Source: Methylorubrum thiocyanatum (GTDB lineage Bacteria; Pseudomonadota; Alphaproteobacteria; Rhizobiales; Beijerinckiaceae). Taken from it: 64,000 nt of DNA. A model generated the notes under the pieces. That model saw only the letters and a program-made list of their open reading frames with translations, did no database searches and was not told the DNA's origin. Numbering within the stretch: position 1 is the first letter of the stretch; every line of letters begins with the position of its first letter. The stretch spans positions 186,001 to 250,000 of the forward strand of contig JACJIB010000002.1 of the NCBI GenBank assembly GCA_014138645.1, given 5' to 3'. Made by a program: the position numbers and the translations under genes. This document shows, in pieces, positions 33,406-43,174 of the stretch.

Positions 33406-33657
33406 GTGGGCAGACCCCTGCAGGCCCTCTCCGCTCTGAAGGCACTTGTGCTGAGCTACGTCGTGGGCTTCGCCGCGCTCGCCGTGCTGTTGCTGCCTTC
33501 CCTGGGCGGGTGGGGCATCATCCTCTCCCTCGGCGGCGTGAGCATCGCGTTGCCGTCGCGCGCGGTGGCGGCGCCGGCCCTCCTCCGGCGCAGGGAAACG
33601 CGCAGCCACAGCCGGTTCGCGCTGACCATCGAACCGACCCGCCGCCCGAGGAACTGA
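33406..33657 (+). CDS. possible small membrane protein
   Basis: An 83-residue frame with GTG start 33406 and a hydrophobic region of about 40 residues (two helices, SALKALVLSYVVGFAALAVL and GGWGIILSLGGVSIALP) followed by an Arg-rich tail. It begins 13 bases after the hydrolase stop with GAGGG upstream, so it could be co-transcribed. I recognise no family, and it may be only a chance frame. Confidence 0.4.
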   Translation: MGRPLQALSALKALVLSYVVGFAALAVLLLPSLGGWGIILSLGGVSIALPSRAVAAPALLRRRETRSHSRFALTIEPTRRPRN

Positions 33658-34251
33658 ACCGCCTCCGCGCTGCCTCAGACCGGCGGCGGTCGCCCCTCGC
33701 ACCCGGATCGATCGGCAGGCCGCAGTTTGCGCCGCGGGACGCGTGGAGACCTCTTGCGCCGTAGGCGCGTGGCGATCGCGTCATCCGGTTCGCCGACAGG
33801 CAATCCGGGCACGCCGGACCCGCAGGTCTGAAGCGTTCTCGATCGGAATGGGTTGCTCGCCTTCCCTGCACGGTTTGTTTCCACGTCGGATCGGCTCTGC
33901 ATTCAATGGTAATCCCCGGAATCCGGGTCGATGTCGAATTTTTGTTCCTTTCCGTAGGTCGTCGCGCACTGTTTTCTATCGGTACGAATTCTGATGCGCA
34001 TTGTCTCAAGCACACCAATTTCGATTCGAGGCGATTTTCTCATCTATCGCCTGTCTGATCTGAAAATGCACAATCAAACAAGTTAAAATCCTAATTTATC
34101 AGTCAATCGCTCGGGAGCATCTCCAAAATAGATTGCAATCCATCGGGGCTCTAGTTGGTCGAACGCAGAGTCGGCGTGTCGCAAATGGACTTAGAGTTGC
34201 TGGACGCGCCCGAACGGCGATCCGGACGCAGCTCGGATGGAGAAGACGAGT
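33658..34251. other. 594-bp intergenic region, AT-rich in its second half
   Basis: No gene was found. From about 33890 to 34140 the DNA is clearly AT-richer than the rest of the window (for example AAGTTAAAATCCTAATTTATC near 34079). It must hold the promoter of the RTX protein gene; the composition suggests recently acquired or strongly regulated DNA. No obvious operator or small RNA is visible. Confidence 0.4.
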
Positions 34252-36600
34252 ATGACGAAGATTTCCGTCACCTGGGCAAATGGATCCTCGATCAACTTGG
34301 CCGGGAGCAAGGCGAGTCTGATCCTCGCGACGGCACAGGCGGCTGCCGACTCGTGGGCCAAGCACATCCAAGGTGAGAGCACGATCGAGATCGCGCTCGG
34401 GATCGGCAATGTCGGCGGCGGCAGTTACATTGCCAACGGCGGCCCTAAACAGGTCTGGAGCGGGGGCTGGTGGGCCACCGCCATCCTCGAGGCCCGCGAG
34501 GGATATGACGCGAACGGCGGCACGCCGGAAGGCATAGTCACACTCGGCGAGCACAGGCTCGGCGATTTGTTCTACGATCCGGCAGGGGTTGCGGGTGTTC
34601 CGCGCAACAAGATCGATGCCCTGACCCTTTTCAAGCACGAGATCGGCCACGCGCTGGGCTTCATCGATTTCCCTGCCACGAAAGCGGCCAACGGGGCGCT
34701 CGTCTTCAATGGCGAGAACACGCGGACGGTTCTCGGTGGTCCGGCCCTGCTCGATGGAAGCCGGTCGCACGTGGTGGGACGCGAGGATCTCATGGATCCC
34801 TATTCCAATTGGGGCGGGCGGTCCGGCATCTCGGATCTCGACTTGGCCATGCTTCAGGACAAGGGGATGCCGATCGCGACCGAGCGGACCGACAAGATCT
34901 GGCTCGGCAACCGGGCCGACACCTTTTTCGGCTATGGCGGTGACGACTGGATCGACGGCGGCCGGGGCGACGACAAGCTCTTCGGCGGCCTGGGCAACGA
35001 CACGCTCAGCGGCGGGGATGGGAACGACGCGCTGGACGGGGGCGAGGGCAACGACACGCTCAGCGGCGGAAATGGGAGCGACACGCTGGATGGGGGCGCT
35101 GGCACCGATAGGGTCGTGTTCGCGGGCCGGAGTCAGGACTACGTTGCGCTCTACGGCGCGACCGGCGCCCTCGCCCTCAAGCATCTCGCCTCCGGCAGCA
35201 TCGATACGCTGACCTCGATCGAGACGCTGACCTTCGACGACACCGTGCTCGGCGTGCCGGGCCTCCTCGCCCACCTGCAACAGCGCTACGGGACGGCGCA
35301 GGCCGGCAAGGCGCCCTACGAGATGGCCCTGAACGCCGCCTCGGACGAGGCCTACCGCGCCGAAATCCCCGAGATCGACGGCGCATTCAGCGTGACCGCG
35401 CGGGTGACGTTCGACGACGTCGCCGGCGGCTACTTCCAGCGCGTCTTCGATACCGGCAACGGCGCGGGCCGCGACAACATCTGGCTCGGTCAGGTCGGCA
35501 ACAGCCGGGACATGGCCTTCGAGATCCTCGATGGCGCGATCAAGCATCGCATCACCGCCAAGGACGTCATCAAGCAGGGCGTCGAGGCGCAATGGACCGC
35601 CGGCGTCGACGAGCGGGGCTGGATGTCGCTCTACAAGGACGGCGTGCTCGTTGCCGAGGGTCAGGGGGCGGTGCCGCGCGACGTGACGCGCACGAATGAT
35701 TTCGTGGGCAAATCCAACTGGGCGCATGACACGGCCCTGAAGGGCAGCATCTACGACCTGACCTTCAAGGACGACCTGCCCGACATCCACGGTGCCTTCA
35801 CCGCCAGCGCGACGGTCCGGTTCGATGATCTCGATGCCGGCGCGTGGCAGCGTGTCTACGACATCGGCAACGGTCCCAACGCCGACAACGTCTTCCTCAG
35901 CCAGATCGGCACCTCCAAAGACATGCAGTTCACGATCATGAACGGCAGCAAGTCCGCCAGCATCGTGGCCAAGGGTGCGATCGTCGAGGGCGAGGAAGCG
36001 ACCTGGACGACCAACGTCAACGAGACCGGCTGGATGCGCCTGTTCAAGGACGGCGCGCTCCTGGCCGAGGGACAGGGCATCGTCCCGAAGGACGTCGCAC
36101 GGATCAACGAGTTCGTCGGCAAGTCCAACTGGCAGGCGGACAAACCGCTCGTCGGTGAGGTGAGCGACCTGACGATCACGCCGTTCCAGGGGATCCCGGA
36201 GATCGACGGCGCCTTCAAGATGTTCGCCGAGGTCCGCTTCGACGATCTCTCCCACGGGAATTACCAGCGCGTCTTCGATACCGGCAACGGTCCGTGGAGC
36301 GACAACATCTGGCTCGGCCAGGTCGCCAACGGTGACGACATGGCCTTCGAGATCTTCACGGGCAGCACGAAGCACCGGATCACGGCGGCGGACGCCATCG
36401 TCGAGGGTGAGATGGCGAAGTGGCAGGCCAGCGTGGACGAGGCCGGCTACATGCGCCTGATCAAGAACGACAAGGTCGTGGCCGAGGGGCAGGGCGCAGT
36501 TCCGCTGGATGTGCTGCGCACGAACGATCTGGTCGGCCACTCCAACTGGTCGTGGGATACCGCGCTGGTCGGACAGGTGAAGGATCTGATCTTCGCCTGA
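34252..36600 (+). CDS. secreted RTX protein with metzincin-like protease domain and three large repeats
   Basis: A 782-residue protein in three parts. Residues 1-215: a metzincin-like protease domain, with zinc site [11 protein letters not shown] (129-139; the third ligand may be Asp, as in snapalysin) and a Met-turn-like LMDPY near Met181. About 219-287: RTX calcium-binding nonapeptides (GGxGxDxLx type, six or seven copies). From 372 to the end: three homologous repeats of about 135 residues, probably beta-sandwich (LamG-like) modules. There is no N-terminal signal peptide; RTX proteins leave by type I secretion with a C-terminal signal. ATG 34252 was chosen; ATG 34237 is possible. No secretion genes are adjacent. 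Confidence 0.82.
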   Translation: MTKISVTWANGSSINLAGSKASLILATAQAAADSWAKHIQGESTIEIALGIGNVGGGSYIANGGPKQVWSGGWWATAILEAREGYDANGGTPEGIVTLGEHRLGDLFYDPAGVAGVPRNKIDALTLFKHEIGHALGFIDFPATKAANGALVFNGENTRTVLGGPALLDGSRSHVVGREDLMDPYSNWGGRSGISDLDLAMLQDKGMPIATERTDKIWLGNRADTFFGYGGDDWIDGGRGDDKLFGGLGNDTLSGGDGNDALDGGEGNDTLSGGNGSDTLDGGAGTDRVVFAGRSQDYVALYGATGALALKHLASGSIDTLTSIETLTFDDTVLGVPGLLAHLQQRYGTAQAGKAPYEMALNAASDEAYRAEIPEIDGAFSVTARVTFDDVAGGYFQRVFDTGNGAGRDNIWLGQVGNSRDMAFEILDGAIKHRITAKDVIKQGVEAQWTAGVDERGWMSLYKDGVLVAEGQGAVPRDVTRTNDFVGKSNWAHDTALKGSIYDLTFKDDLPDIHGAFTASATVRFDDLDAGAWQRVYDIGNGPNADNVFLSQIGTSKDMQFTIMNGSKSASIVAKGAIVEGEEATWTTNVNETGWMRLFKDGALLAEGQGIVPKDVARINEFVGKSNWQADKPLVGEVSDLTITPFQGIPEIDGAFKMFAEVRFDDLSHGNYQRVFDTGNGPWSDNIWLGQVANGDDMAFEIFTGSTKHRITAADAIVEGEMAKWQASVDEAGYMRLIKNDKVVAEGQGAVPLDVLRTNDLVGHSNWSWDTALVGQVKDLIFA
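35365..36597 (+). repeat. three tandem ~135-residue protein repeats in the RTX protein
   Basis: The units start at 35365, 35776 and 36193. Each begins with a form of I/LPEIDGAF, contains [42 protein letters not shown] and NDFVGKSNW, and ends in a form of DLTF. The middle copy is the most diverged. They probably bind a surface or polysaccharide. Confidence 0.8.
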
Positions 36601-36668
36601 TCCGGGGCCCGCTCGATCGAAGCGGACACCGTCTCAGCAAGCCGGCGCGGCCCTTAAGGCGAAGACCC

Positions 36669-36699
36669 GATCCGCTCTCCCGAAGGGATCGAGCGGATC
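36669..36699. repeat. hairpin with dispersed motif, copy 2
   Basis: GATCCGCTC and GAGCGGATC pair around an inner TCCC-GAA-GGGA hairpin, after the RTX gene, where it may end transcription. Bases 36678-36699 match 15048-15069 with one difference. Confidence 0.5.
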
Positions 36700-36773
36700 G
36701 GGGATGAGCCCGGCCGCTGATCGCCGGGGGCGTGACCCACGCCCCCGGCATCCCTCGCTCTTGGGAGCGGCCC

Positions 36774-37565
36774 CTAAGGGTTGAGCCGCCTCAGAGCGGC
36801 GTCATGGAGGCGGCGGTCGCCCGCCGCGACGATCCGGCCGCCGCCGGTCGCCGGACCGCCGTCCCAAGTCGTGACGACCCCGCCCGCACCCTCGACGATG
36901 GGGATCAGCGCGACGATGTCGTAGGGCTTCAAGCCTGCCTCGACCACGAGGTCGATCTGGCCCGCGGCCAGCATGCAGTAGGCGTAGCAGTCGGCGCCGT
37001 AGCGCGACATCTTCACCTCCGCCTCGACCGCCCGGAAGCGTTCGGCCTCCTCGCCTTCCGCGAACAGGCGCGGATCGGTGGTGGCGAGGATGGCGTCGCC
37101 GAGCGCCTCGCTGCGGCGGGTGTGGAGGCGGCGTTCGCCCTTGGGGCTGCGCACGCTCGCGGTCTTGCCGTCGCCGAGGAAACGCTCGCCGAGATAGGGC
37201 TGGTGCATCAGGCCGCGCACCGCCGCGCCGTGATGGGTCAGCCCGATCAGGGTGCCCCAGGTCGGCAGGCCGCTGATGAAGGCGCGGGTGCCGTCGATGG
37301 GATCGAGCACCCAGACGCATTCCGCATCCGCCCGCTCGGAGCCGAACTCCTCGCCGAGAATGCCGTGGTTCGGCAGCCGGTCCTTGATCATCCGCCGCAT
37401 CACGGCCTCCGCCGCGCGGTCGGCCTCGGTGACCGGATCGAAGGCGCGCCCCGTCCCGTGGGACTTGTCGTCCAGGCCGAAATGCGCCCGGAAGAACGGC
37501 AGGATCGCCGCTCCGGACTGGGTGGCGAGATCTTCCATGAACTGGGCGAGATCGACGACGCTCAT
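36774..37565 (-). CDS. hisN: histidinol-phosphatase HisN-like (inositol monophosphatase family)
   Basis: A 263-residue Mg-dependent phosphatase. The family metal sites are present: GEEFGSE, WVLDPIDGTRAF and, near the C-terminus, LKPYDIVALIPIVEGAGG. The GTLIGL and RYGADCYAY segments are typical of the HisN subgroup, which dephosphorylates histidinol phosphate in histidine synthesis; an inositol-phosphate-type activity is the alternative. It is not beside other his genes. ATG 37565 gives the normal start MSVVDLAQF. Confidence 0.82.
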   Translation of the reverse strand: MSVVDLAQFMEDLATQSGAAILPFFRAHFGLDDKSHGTGRAFDPVTEADRAAEAVMRRMIKDRLPNHGILGEEFGSERADAECVWVLDPIDGTRAFISGLPTWGTLIGLTHHGAAVRGLMHQPYLGERFLGDGKTASVRSPKGERRLHTRRSEALGDAILATTDPRLFAEGEEAERFRAVEAEVKMSRYGADCYAYCMLAAGQIDLVVEAGLKPYDIVALIPIVEGAGGVVTTWDGGPATGGGRIVAAGDRRLHDAALRRLNP

Positions 37566-37620
37566 CGGGGGGCAGCCTTCCGTTGACGGCTTCAGACGAA
37601 GCCGTCGTGCGGCCGATCCG

Positions 37621-39657
37621 TCAAGCCGGCTCGGGCAGGGCCTGCCGCGGCGGCGCGGCCGCGTCCCGCATTCCCGAGGCATCCGGGGCACCGTTCTGGC
37701 GGGCGAGCGCGAGGATCGTCTCGATCAGGTCGCGCAGCGAGGTGACGTGGTCGTCCGCCCCGAGCTTGGCCCGCAACGCGTCGTCGGCGAGCATCGGCTC
37801 GTCGAGGCGCCACAGCCCGGCGACGACGGGGACGCGATCGACCTTCTGGCGCAGCCGCCCGACGAGGCGGCGCAGATGCGTCGGCTCGCCCGAGAGCGCC
37901 AGCGAGATCACGCAGACCGCCTGGGCCGGGCCCGGATTCCATTCGCCGATGCGCACCCGGGCGACCTCGGCGAAGGGCACCTGCCGCGTGCCGAAGCCGC
38001 GCTTGCGCAGGAGCTGGTCGGCGATGGCGGTCGCCGCGCCGTCGAGGAAGCCGCGGCCGGAGACGAGGAGCACCGCACCGTCCGCGCGCCACGCCTCGGG
38101 CAGGTCGTCGGGATCGGAGCGGGGAATCGGATCGCTCTTGCAGGCGCTCTCCCCCTCACCCGCTCCTGCGGAGATCAGGCGTCCGGGCTTGGAATCGGGA
38201 TCGGGCACCGCGTCCTCGCGATCCTCCAGATCCTCCACCAGGGCGGTGATCGAGGCGCGGATCTCGTCCTTCTGGTCGGGGGTGAGCACGCCGCGGGCGG
38301 CGTCGCGGGCGGCGAGTTCCAGGCCCTTGAGGACCACGTCGTCGTAATAGGCCGAGAGCGAGCATTCCTGCAGGATCAGCTCGGCATGCTCCTGCGCCTC
38401 TTCCGGGTCGTCGGCGAGCATGCGCTGGTAGAAATTCTCGATCGGCGTGAGGGCCGGGCGGTTGCTGAACAGCACGTCCAGGAATTCGAGCCGGTCGACA
38501 TGGCGCCCGAGCACGACGAGGCAGACGGTGAGCGGCGTCGAGAGCAGCAGTCCCACCGGTCCCCACAGCCAGGTCCAGAACAACGCCGAGACCAGAACCG
38601 AGAACGGCGAGAGCCCGGTGGAGTGTCCGTAGACCAGCGGCTCGATGATCTGCCCGACGATGGGCTCGACGATGGCGAAGAGCAGGAAGGTCGCCACCAC
38701 CATGCTCCAGCCCGGATCGACGGCGGCGGCGAGCGCGATCGGCAGCACCGCGGAGAGGAAGGCGCCGATATAGGGCACGAAGCGCATCACCAGCGCGAAG
38801 ATGCCCCACAGCACCGGGCTCGGCACGCCGATGATCCAGAGGCCGACGCCGATGACGACGCCGAAGGCCGAGTTGAGGGCGAGCTGGCCGAGGAAGTAGC
38901 GTGAGAGCCGCCGCGCGGCATCGTCCATGGCCACGGTGGTGCGGTGGAGGTCGCTGGATCCGGCGAGCCGGATCAGCCGGTCGCGCAGGTCTTCCCGTTG
39001 CATCAGGATGAACAGCAGCACCACGATGACGATGCCGGCGGTGGCGAGCGGTTGCGCCACCGGAGAGAGCACGGTGGTGGCGAGTTCGAGCGGGCTCGGG
39101 CGCCGCTCCTCCACCTGCACCAGCATCGGCTTCGGCGGTTCCGGCTCGGTCTTGCGGGTGCTGTCGCGGGCCGCCTGCTCGCGGCGGGCCTTCTCGGCCG
39201 CCTCCTTGTTCTCCTCGCCGCCCTGGTGGATCGCCCGGTTGATGTTGGCGATGTAGTCCATCGTCCGGCCGAGCGTGCCCTCCCGCAGCCCCTCGACCTT
39301 GCGCTCGATGGTCCGCTGGTAGCGCGGCACGTCCTGGGCGAGTTCGGCGACCTGCACGCCGATCACGGTGGCGAGCGCGGCGATGATGCCGGCCGCCAAC
39401 AGCACCGAGACCAGGACGGCGACCGCCCGTCCCAGGCGCAGCCGCCGCAGGAAATTCACCAGCGGCCCGAGCACGAAGGAGAGCAGCACCGCGATGGCGA
39501 TGGGGATCAGCACCTCGCGGCCGAGAAAGAGGCCCGCGACGATGATCGCGAACACGATCATCGAGGAGGCGAGCGGGCCTTTGGGCGCCTCGGCGGCGGG
39601 AACACGCGTCGGGCGCGGGGGCACGACGAAGCCTTCACCGGTGGACATGCGCTTCAT
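37621..39657 (-). CDS. AI-2E family permease with long C-terminal cytoplasmic domain
   Basis: A 678-residue membrane protein. The first part is a normal AI-2E permease (two to three N-terminal helices, a charged cytoplasmic insertion around residues 150-190, then five C-terminal helices with VLWGIFALVMRFVPYIGAFLS and GPVGLLLSTPLTVCLVVLG). After about residue 390 a cytoplasmic extension of nearly 290 residues follows. Its last 150 residues look like an alpha/beta domain of the B12-binding type (AVLLVSGRGFLDGAATAIADQ). Extra output domains are uncommon on small permeases. The substrate is unknown. ATG 39657 or ATG 39648 could be used. Confidence 0.8.
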   Translation of the reverse strand: MKRMSTGEGFVVPPRPTRVPAAEAPKGPLASSMIVFAIIVAGLFLGREVLIPIAIAVLLSFVLGPLVNFLRRLRLGRAVAVLVSVLLAAGIIAALATVIGVQVAELAQDVPRYQRTIERKVEGLREGTLGRTMDYIANINRAIHQGGEENKEAAEKARREQAARDSTRKTEPEPPKPMLVQVEERRPSPLELATTVLSPVAQPLATAGIVIVVLLFILMQREDLRDRLIRLAGSSDLHRTTVAMDDAARRLSRYFLGQLALNSAFGVVIGVGLWIIGVPSPVLWGIFALVMRFVPYIGAFLSAVLPIALAAAVDPGWSMVVATFLLFAIVEPIVGQIIEPLVYGHSTGLSPFSVLVSALFWTWLWGPVGLLLSTPLTVCLVVLGRHVDRLEFLDVLFSNRPALTPIENFYQRMLADDPEEAQEHAELILQECSLSAYYDDVVLKGLELAARDAARGVLTPDQKDEIRASITALVEDLEDREDAVPDPDSKPGRLISAGAGEGESACKSDPIPRSDPDDLPEAWRADGAVLLVSGRGFLDGAATAIADQLLRKRGFGTRQVPFAEVARVRIGEWNPGPAQAVCVISLALSGEPTHLRRLVGRLRQKVDRVPVVAGLWRLDEPMLADDALRAKLGADDHVTSLRDLIETILALARQNGAPDASGMRDAAAPPRQALPEPA

Positions 39658-39859
39658 CTCAGGCCGAGCTTTCCTGTTACGCTACGCGTCCCGCGAGGCT
39701 GCCGGCCCCGCTTCGTGCCGTGTCGGCTCGGCGGGCCGGTCGCGTCGCCCGCTCGGGCGAATGACCGTCGTGGGCCAGCGCCCGAAGGCACTTGAGCTCA
39801 AGAAACCGTGAGCAGCGTGGATTCGATCCCTGAAACGTCGCCGTAACGCGGCGCGTCGT

Positions 39860-40627
39860 TCAAGGCTCGGAGAAGGGGCGCAGCGTAAAGCCCGCGCGTT
39901 CCAACCCGGCCCGCACCGTTCCGGCCATCGCGAGAGCCTGCGGATTGTCGCCGTGGACGCAGACCGTGTCGATCGCAACCGGGATGCGCCGCCCGCTGAT
40001 CGTGAACACCGCGCGTTGTTCGACCATGTGGACGACGCGCGCGGCGGCCTCCTCTGCGTCGTGGATCACCGCATCAGGCCGCGCGCGCGGGGCGAGCGTC
40101 CCGTCCTCGGCATAGGCGCGGTCGGCATAGATCTCCCGCACGAGGGCGAGCCCGGCCCGCTCGCCGGCCCGCTCGGCCGGCAGCCCCGGCATCACCACCA
40201 GAGCCAGAGTGCGGTCCACCCCGGCCACGGCGCGAGCCAGCGCCTCGGCGATTGCCGCGTCCTCGTTGGAGAGGTTGGCCAGCGCCCCGTGCGCCTTGAC
40301 GTGGGTGACGCGGGCGCCCGCGAGTGCGGCACAGGCCTGGAGCGCACCGATCTGGTAGGCGATGTCCCGCTCGATTCGCGTCGGGCTCTCCTGAACCCGG
40401 TTCCGGCCGAAGCCGCGCAGGTCGAAGAAGCCGGGATGGGCGCCGACGGCCACACCGCGCGCCTTCGCCGCCAGCACCGTCTCGACCATGATGTCGGGAT
40501 CGCCCGCATGGAAGCCGCAGGCCACGTTGGCCGAGGTGACGATGTCGAGGAGCGCGGCGTCGTCGCCCATGCGCCAGGGCCCGAAACCCTCGCCGAGATC
40601 GGCGTTGAGATCGATGCGACCACTCAC
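39860..40627 (-). CDS. pxpA: 5-oxoprolinase subunit A (LamB/YcsF family)
   Basis: A 255-residue protein of the LamB/YcsF family, now known as PxpA, the part of the 5-oxoprolinase complex that opens 5-oxoproline to glutamate with ATP. Typical motifs are IDLNADLGEGFGPW, NVACGFHAGDP, GAHPGF, VKAHGAL and CVHGDNPQA. The start is GTG 40627, overlapping the stop of the regulator gene upstream as GTGA. The usual partner genes pxpB and pxpC are not in the neighbourhood, so they must be elsewhere or missing. Confidence 0.9.
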   Translation of the reverse strand: MSGRIDLNADLGEGFGPWRMGDDAALLDIVTSANVACGFHAGDPDIMVETVLAAKARGVAVGAHPGFFDLRGFGRNRVQESPTRIERDIAYQIGALQACAALAGARVTHVKAHGALANLSNEDAAIAEALARAVAGVDRTLALVVMPGLPAERAGERAGLALVREIYADRAYAEDGTLAPRARPDAVIHDAEEAAARVVHMVEQRAVFTISGRRIPVAIDTVCVHGDNPQALAMAGTVRAGLERAGFTLRPFSEP

Positions 40628-40941
40628 GCGGCGGCCCGCATCGCGCGCGACGCCCGGCGGTGCCCGGGCTCGGATGGATCCGTCTGCGCCGAGTCGCCGG
40701 GCCTCGGTCGCATCGTCACGCCGAAACCCTCCGTCGCCTCGCCGATGAAGCGGACGCCCGCGCCTACGAGCGGCGAACGGATCGCGTCGAGGGTATTTGC
40801 GCGCGGGGCGGCTTGATCGCTCTCGATCATGTTCAGCGTCACAACCGAGACCGCGGCCCCATGGGCCAGAACCCCTTGCGTCCACTTGAGGAGACCGCGA
40901 CCGGCGCGGATCCGGGCAGGGGTGATGGATGGGCTCGGCAT
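40624..40941 (-). CDS. small XRE-like DNA-binding protein upstream of pxpA
   Basis: A 105-residue protein. ITPARIRAGRGLLKWTQGVL, then VSVVTLNMIE and GVRFIGEATEGFGVTM follow the pattern of short XRE-type regulators of alphaproteobacteria (one helix-turn-helix and a small C-terminal strand). The helix-turn-helix has some unusual residues (GVLAHGAAVS). The last 30 residues are basic and poorly ordered. ATG 40941 fits the usual start of this family. It overlaps pxpA by 4 bases and may control this operon. Confidence 0.7.
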   Translation of the reverse strand: MPSPSITPARIRAGRGLLKWTQGVLAHGAAVSVVTLNMIESDQAAPRANTLDAIRSPLVGAGVRFIGEATEGFGVTMRPRPGDSAQTDPSEPGHRRASRAMRAAA

Positions 40942-41084
40942 GGGGCGGCGATGGGTGAAGCGGAAAGAATGTCCAAGTTTCCGGTTCCACAATGCACGCT
41001 GGACGGGCGGCTGGAAACCGGTCGGATGTCGGCGTGCCTTGGAGGGCCATCCTCCCTTCGGCGGCAGGTTTGCGACAAATGCAG

Positions 41085-42383
41085 TCACACCGCCACCGGC
41101 AAGGCCGCCTGCTCGCCCACGCCGAAAACCCGCTTGTAGCGCTCCACCTCCGCCGCCGGGCCCTGCGCCTTGCTCGGATTGTCGGAGATCTTCACCGTCG
41201 GGCGCCCCTCGGCTTCGGTGACCTTGCAGACGACCGAGATCGGATCGAGGCGTCCCTCCGGGACGAGACCGCGAAAATCGTTGGTCAGCCGCGTGCCCCA
41301 GCCGTAGCCGATGCGCATGCGGCCGTGGAAATGGGCGTGGATCGCCTCGATGTCGTCGATGTCGAGCCCGTCGGAGAAGATCGCCAGCTTGTCCCGCGGG
41401 TCGCAGCCCCGCGATTCCCAGAAGGCCAGCGCCTCCTCGCCGCCCGCGATCGGCTCCTTCGAATCGATGCGGATGCCGGTCCAGGCGGTGAGCCAGTCGG
41501 GGGCGTTCGCGAGGAAGCCGGTGGTGCCGTAGGTGTCGGGCAGCGCCACCAGCAGGTTGCCGGCATAGTCCTGCTGCCAGTCGGCGAGCACGGCGTAGGG
41601 GGCCTGGGCGAGGGCGTCGTCATCGTCGCCGGCCAAGGCGGCGTAGACCATCGGCAGTTCGTGGGCGTTGGTGCCGACCGCCTCGACCTCGCGGCGCATG
41701 GCGATCAGGCAGTTCGACGTGCCGAGGAAGGCCCGCTCACCCAACCCCTCGCTCATCGCCTGCACGCACCAATCCTGCCACAGGAAGCCGTGGCGGCGCC
41801 GCGTGCCGAAATCGGCGATGGACAGATCGGGCAGGCGCTTCAGCCGCTCGATCTTTTCCCAGACCCGGGTCATGGCGCGGGCGTAGAGCACCTGAAGCTC
41901 GAACTTGCCCATGCCCCGCAGCACGGCGCGGGAGCGCAGCTCGTTGAGGATTGCGAGTGCCGGCACCTCCCACAGCGTGGTCTCGACCCAGGGGCCGTGG
42001 AAGGTGAGCGCCACCTGCCCGTCGCGGACCTCCAGCTCGTATTCCGGCAGCCGGAAGGTCTCGAACCACGCCATGAACTCGGAGGAGAGGATCTGGCGCT
42101 TGCCGTAGAAGGTGTTGCCGCGCAGCCACGTGGATTCGCCCCGGCTCAGGCGGATGGTGCGGGCGTGGTCGAGCTGCGCCCGCAATTCCCCGAGGTCGAT
42201 CTCGTCGGCCACCCGCACGCTCCTCGTGCGGTTCTGGATCCCGAAGCTGACCCGGACATCGCGGTGACGGCGGAAGATCATCTGCGCCATCAGCAGCTTG
42301 TAGAAATCCGTATCGAGCAGCGAGCGCACGATCGGGTCGATGCGGAAGTTGTGGTCGTAGACCCGCTTCGCGAGGTCGATCAT
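41085..42383 (-). CDS. pncB: nicotinate phosphoribosyltransferase
   Basis: A 432-residue enzyme that joins nicotinate to PRPP, with ATP, in the Preiss-Handler salvage route to NAD. Strong family marks are [16 protein letters not shown] near the N-terminus, [11 protein letters not shown] with the His phosphorylated in the mechanism, GTSNCLIA, and [11 protein letters not shown] near the phosphate site. Length is normal. It is a single gene behind its own start ATG 42383, with the terminator of the next minus-strand gene upstream of it. Confidence 0.95.
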   Translation of the reverse strand: MIDLAKRVYDHNFRIDPIVRSLLDTDFYKLLMAQMIFRRHRDVRVSFGIQNRTRSVRVADEIDLGELRAQLDHARTIRLSRGESTWLRGNTFYGKRQILSSEFMAWFETFRLPEYELEVRDGQVALTFHGPWVETTLWEVPALAILNELRSRAVLRGMGKFELQVLYARAMTRVWEKIERLKRLPDLSIADFGTRRRHGFLWQDWCVQAMSEGLGERAFLGTSNCLIAMRREVEAVGTNAHELPMVYAALAGDDDDALAQAPYAVLADWQQDYAGNLLVALPDTYGTTGFLANAPDWLTAWTGIRIDSKEPIAGGEEALAFWESRGCDPRDKLAIFSDGLDIDDIEAIHAHFHGRMRIGYGWGTRLTNDFRGLVPEGRLDPISVVCKVTEAEGRPTVKISDNPSKAQGPAAEVERYKRVFGVGEQAALPVAV

Positions 42384-42468
42384 GAGCCGTCCGTGTTCGG
42401 GGAGTGTTGCCCGAGCTTGGGACGGATCGCGCCTGCGATCAACGCCGGCCGGCGTGGACGGCCCTCAC

Positions 42469-42501
42469 AAAAACGGCGCCCCCGCCGGGGCGGGGGCGCC
42501 G
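42469..42501 (-). terminator. strong rho-independent terminator
   Basis: A 13-base perfect inverted repeat (CGGCGCCCCCGCC / GGCGGGGGCGCCG) with almost no loop, followed on the minus strand by TTTTT. It ends the transcript of the FMN-binding stress protein, 37 bases after the stop. Confidence 0.8.
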
Positions 42502-42538
42502 AATATCGAGCAGGGCACCCGGCCCTGTCACGAAAGAA

Positions 42539-43042
42539 TCAGGCGAGGTTGACCTTCTTGGTCTCGGTCTTCGGGCTCTCGCCGGTGAGCGAGGCCTTCA
42601 CGTAGCCGTAGAGGTGGACCATCGTGGAGGACGGGCTGTCCCAGTACTCGCCCTGCTCGGGATGGATGCGGATCAAGCCGACCTCGGGGTCGTTCTTGCC
42701 GTTGGGGAACCACGTCTTGAGGCTCTCCTGCCACTTCTCGTCGATCAGCTTCTGATCGCGGATCACTTCGGCCTTGCCGGCGATGGAGACGTAGGTCTGG
42801 CTCGACGGGTCCGAGTAGGCGAGGTTGACTTGGTTGTCGCGGCTGATCTCGGCGGTCTTCGGGCTGTGCAGCTTGGTGAAGAACCAGATGTCGCCGTTCT
42901 CGTCGATCTCGTTGTTCCACATCGGGCGGCTGTTCAGCGTGCCGCTCTGGTCGGCGGTGGTCAGCATCGCGACCTTGACGTCCTTGGTCAGCTCGAAGAG
43001 CTTCTTCGCGCCCTCGTGGTCGCGATGGTTGCCCTGGTGCAT
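42539..43042 (-). CDS. pyridoxamine 5'-phosphate oxidase-like FMN-binding protein (general stress protein 26 type)
   Basis: A 167-residue split-barrel protein of the general stress protein 26/PNPOx-like family, which binds FMN or a related flavin at a dimer interface. Typical stretches are KVAMLTTADQSGTLNSRPM, IWFFTKLHSPKTAEI, VNLAYSDPSSQTYVSIAG and TWFPNGKNDPEVGLIRIHP. It lacks features of a true PdxH. The function of the group is unknown and often stress-related. ATG 43042 lies behind GGAG at a long distance. Confidence 0.85.
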   Translation of the reverse strand: MHQGNHRDHEGAKKLFELTKDVKVAMLTTADQSGTLNSRPMWNNEIDENGDIWFFTKLHSPKTAEISRDNQVNLAYSDPSSQTYVSIAGKAEVIRDQKLIDEKWQESLKTWFPNGKNDPEVGLIRIHPEQGEYWDSPSSTMVHLYGYVKASLTGESPKTETKKVNLA

Positions 43043-43174
43043 GTGATCCGTTCTCCGTTGTCGGCAATGGTGCGAGCCGGACGCGCGGGGCCGTCCGGCG
43101 ATTGCCTCGACAACGAGCGAGGCCAGGGTTGGTTCAGGGGCCGGTCGGGAAGCTGCGCGAAGATGGGCGCGAAG

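Noticed and set aside
34099..36540. An 813-codon minus-strand frame opposite the RTX protein gene
   Set aside because: The repeated segments in it simply mirror the RTX gene repeats; no start signal or known domain.
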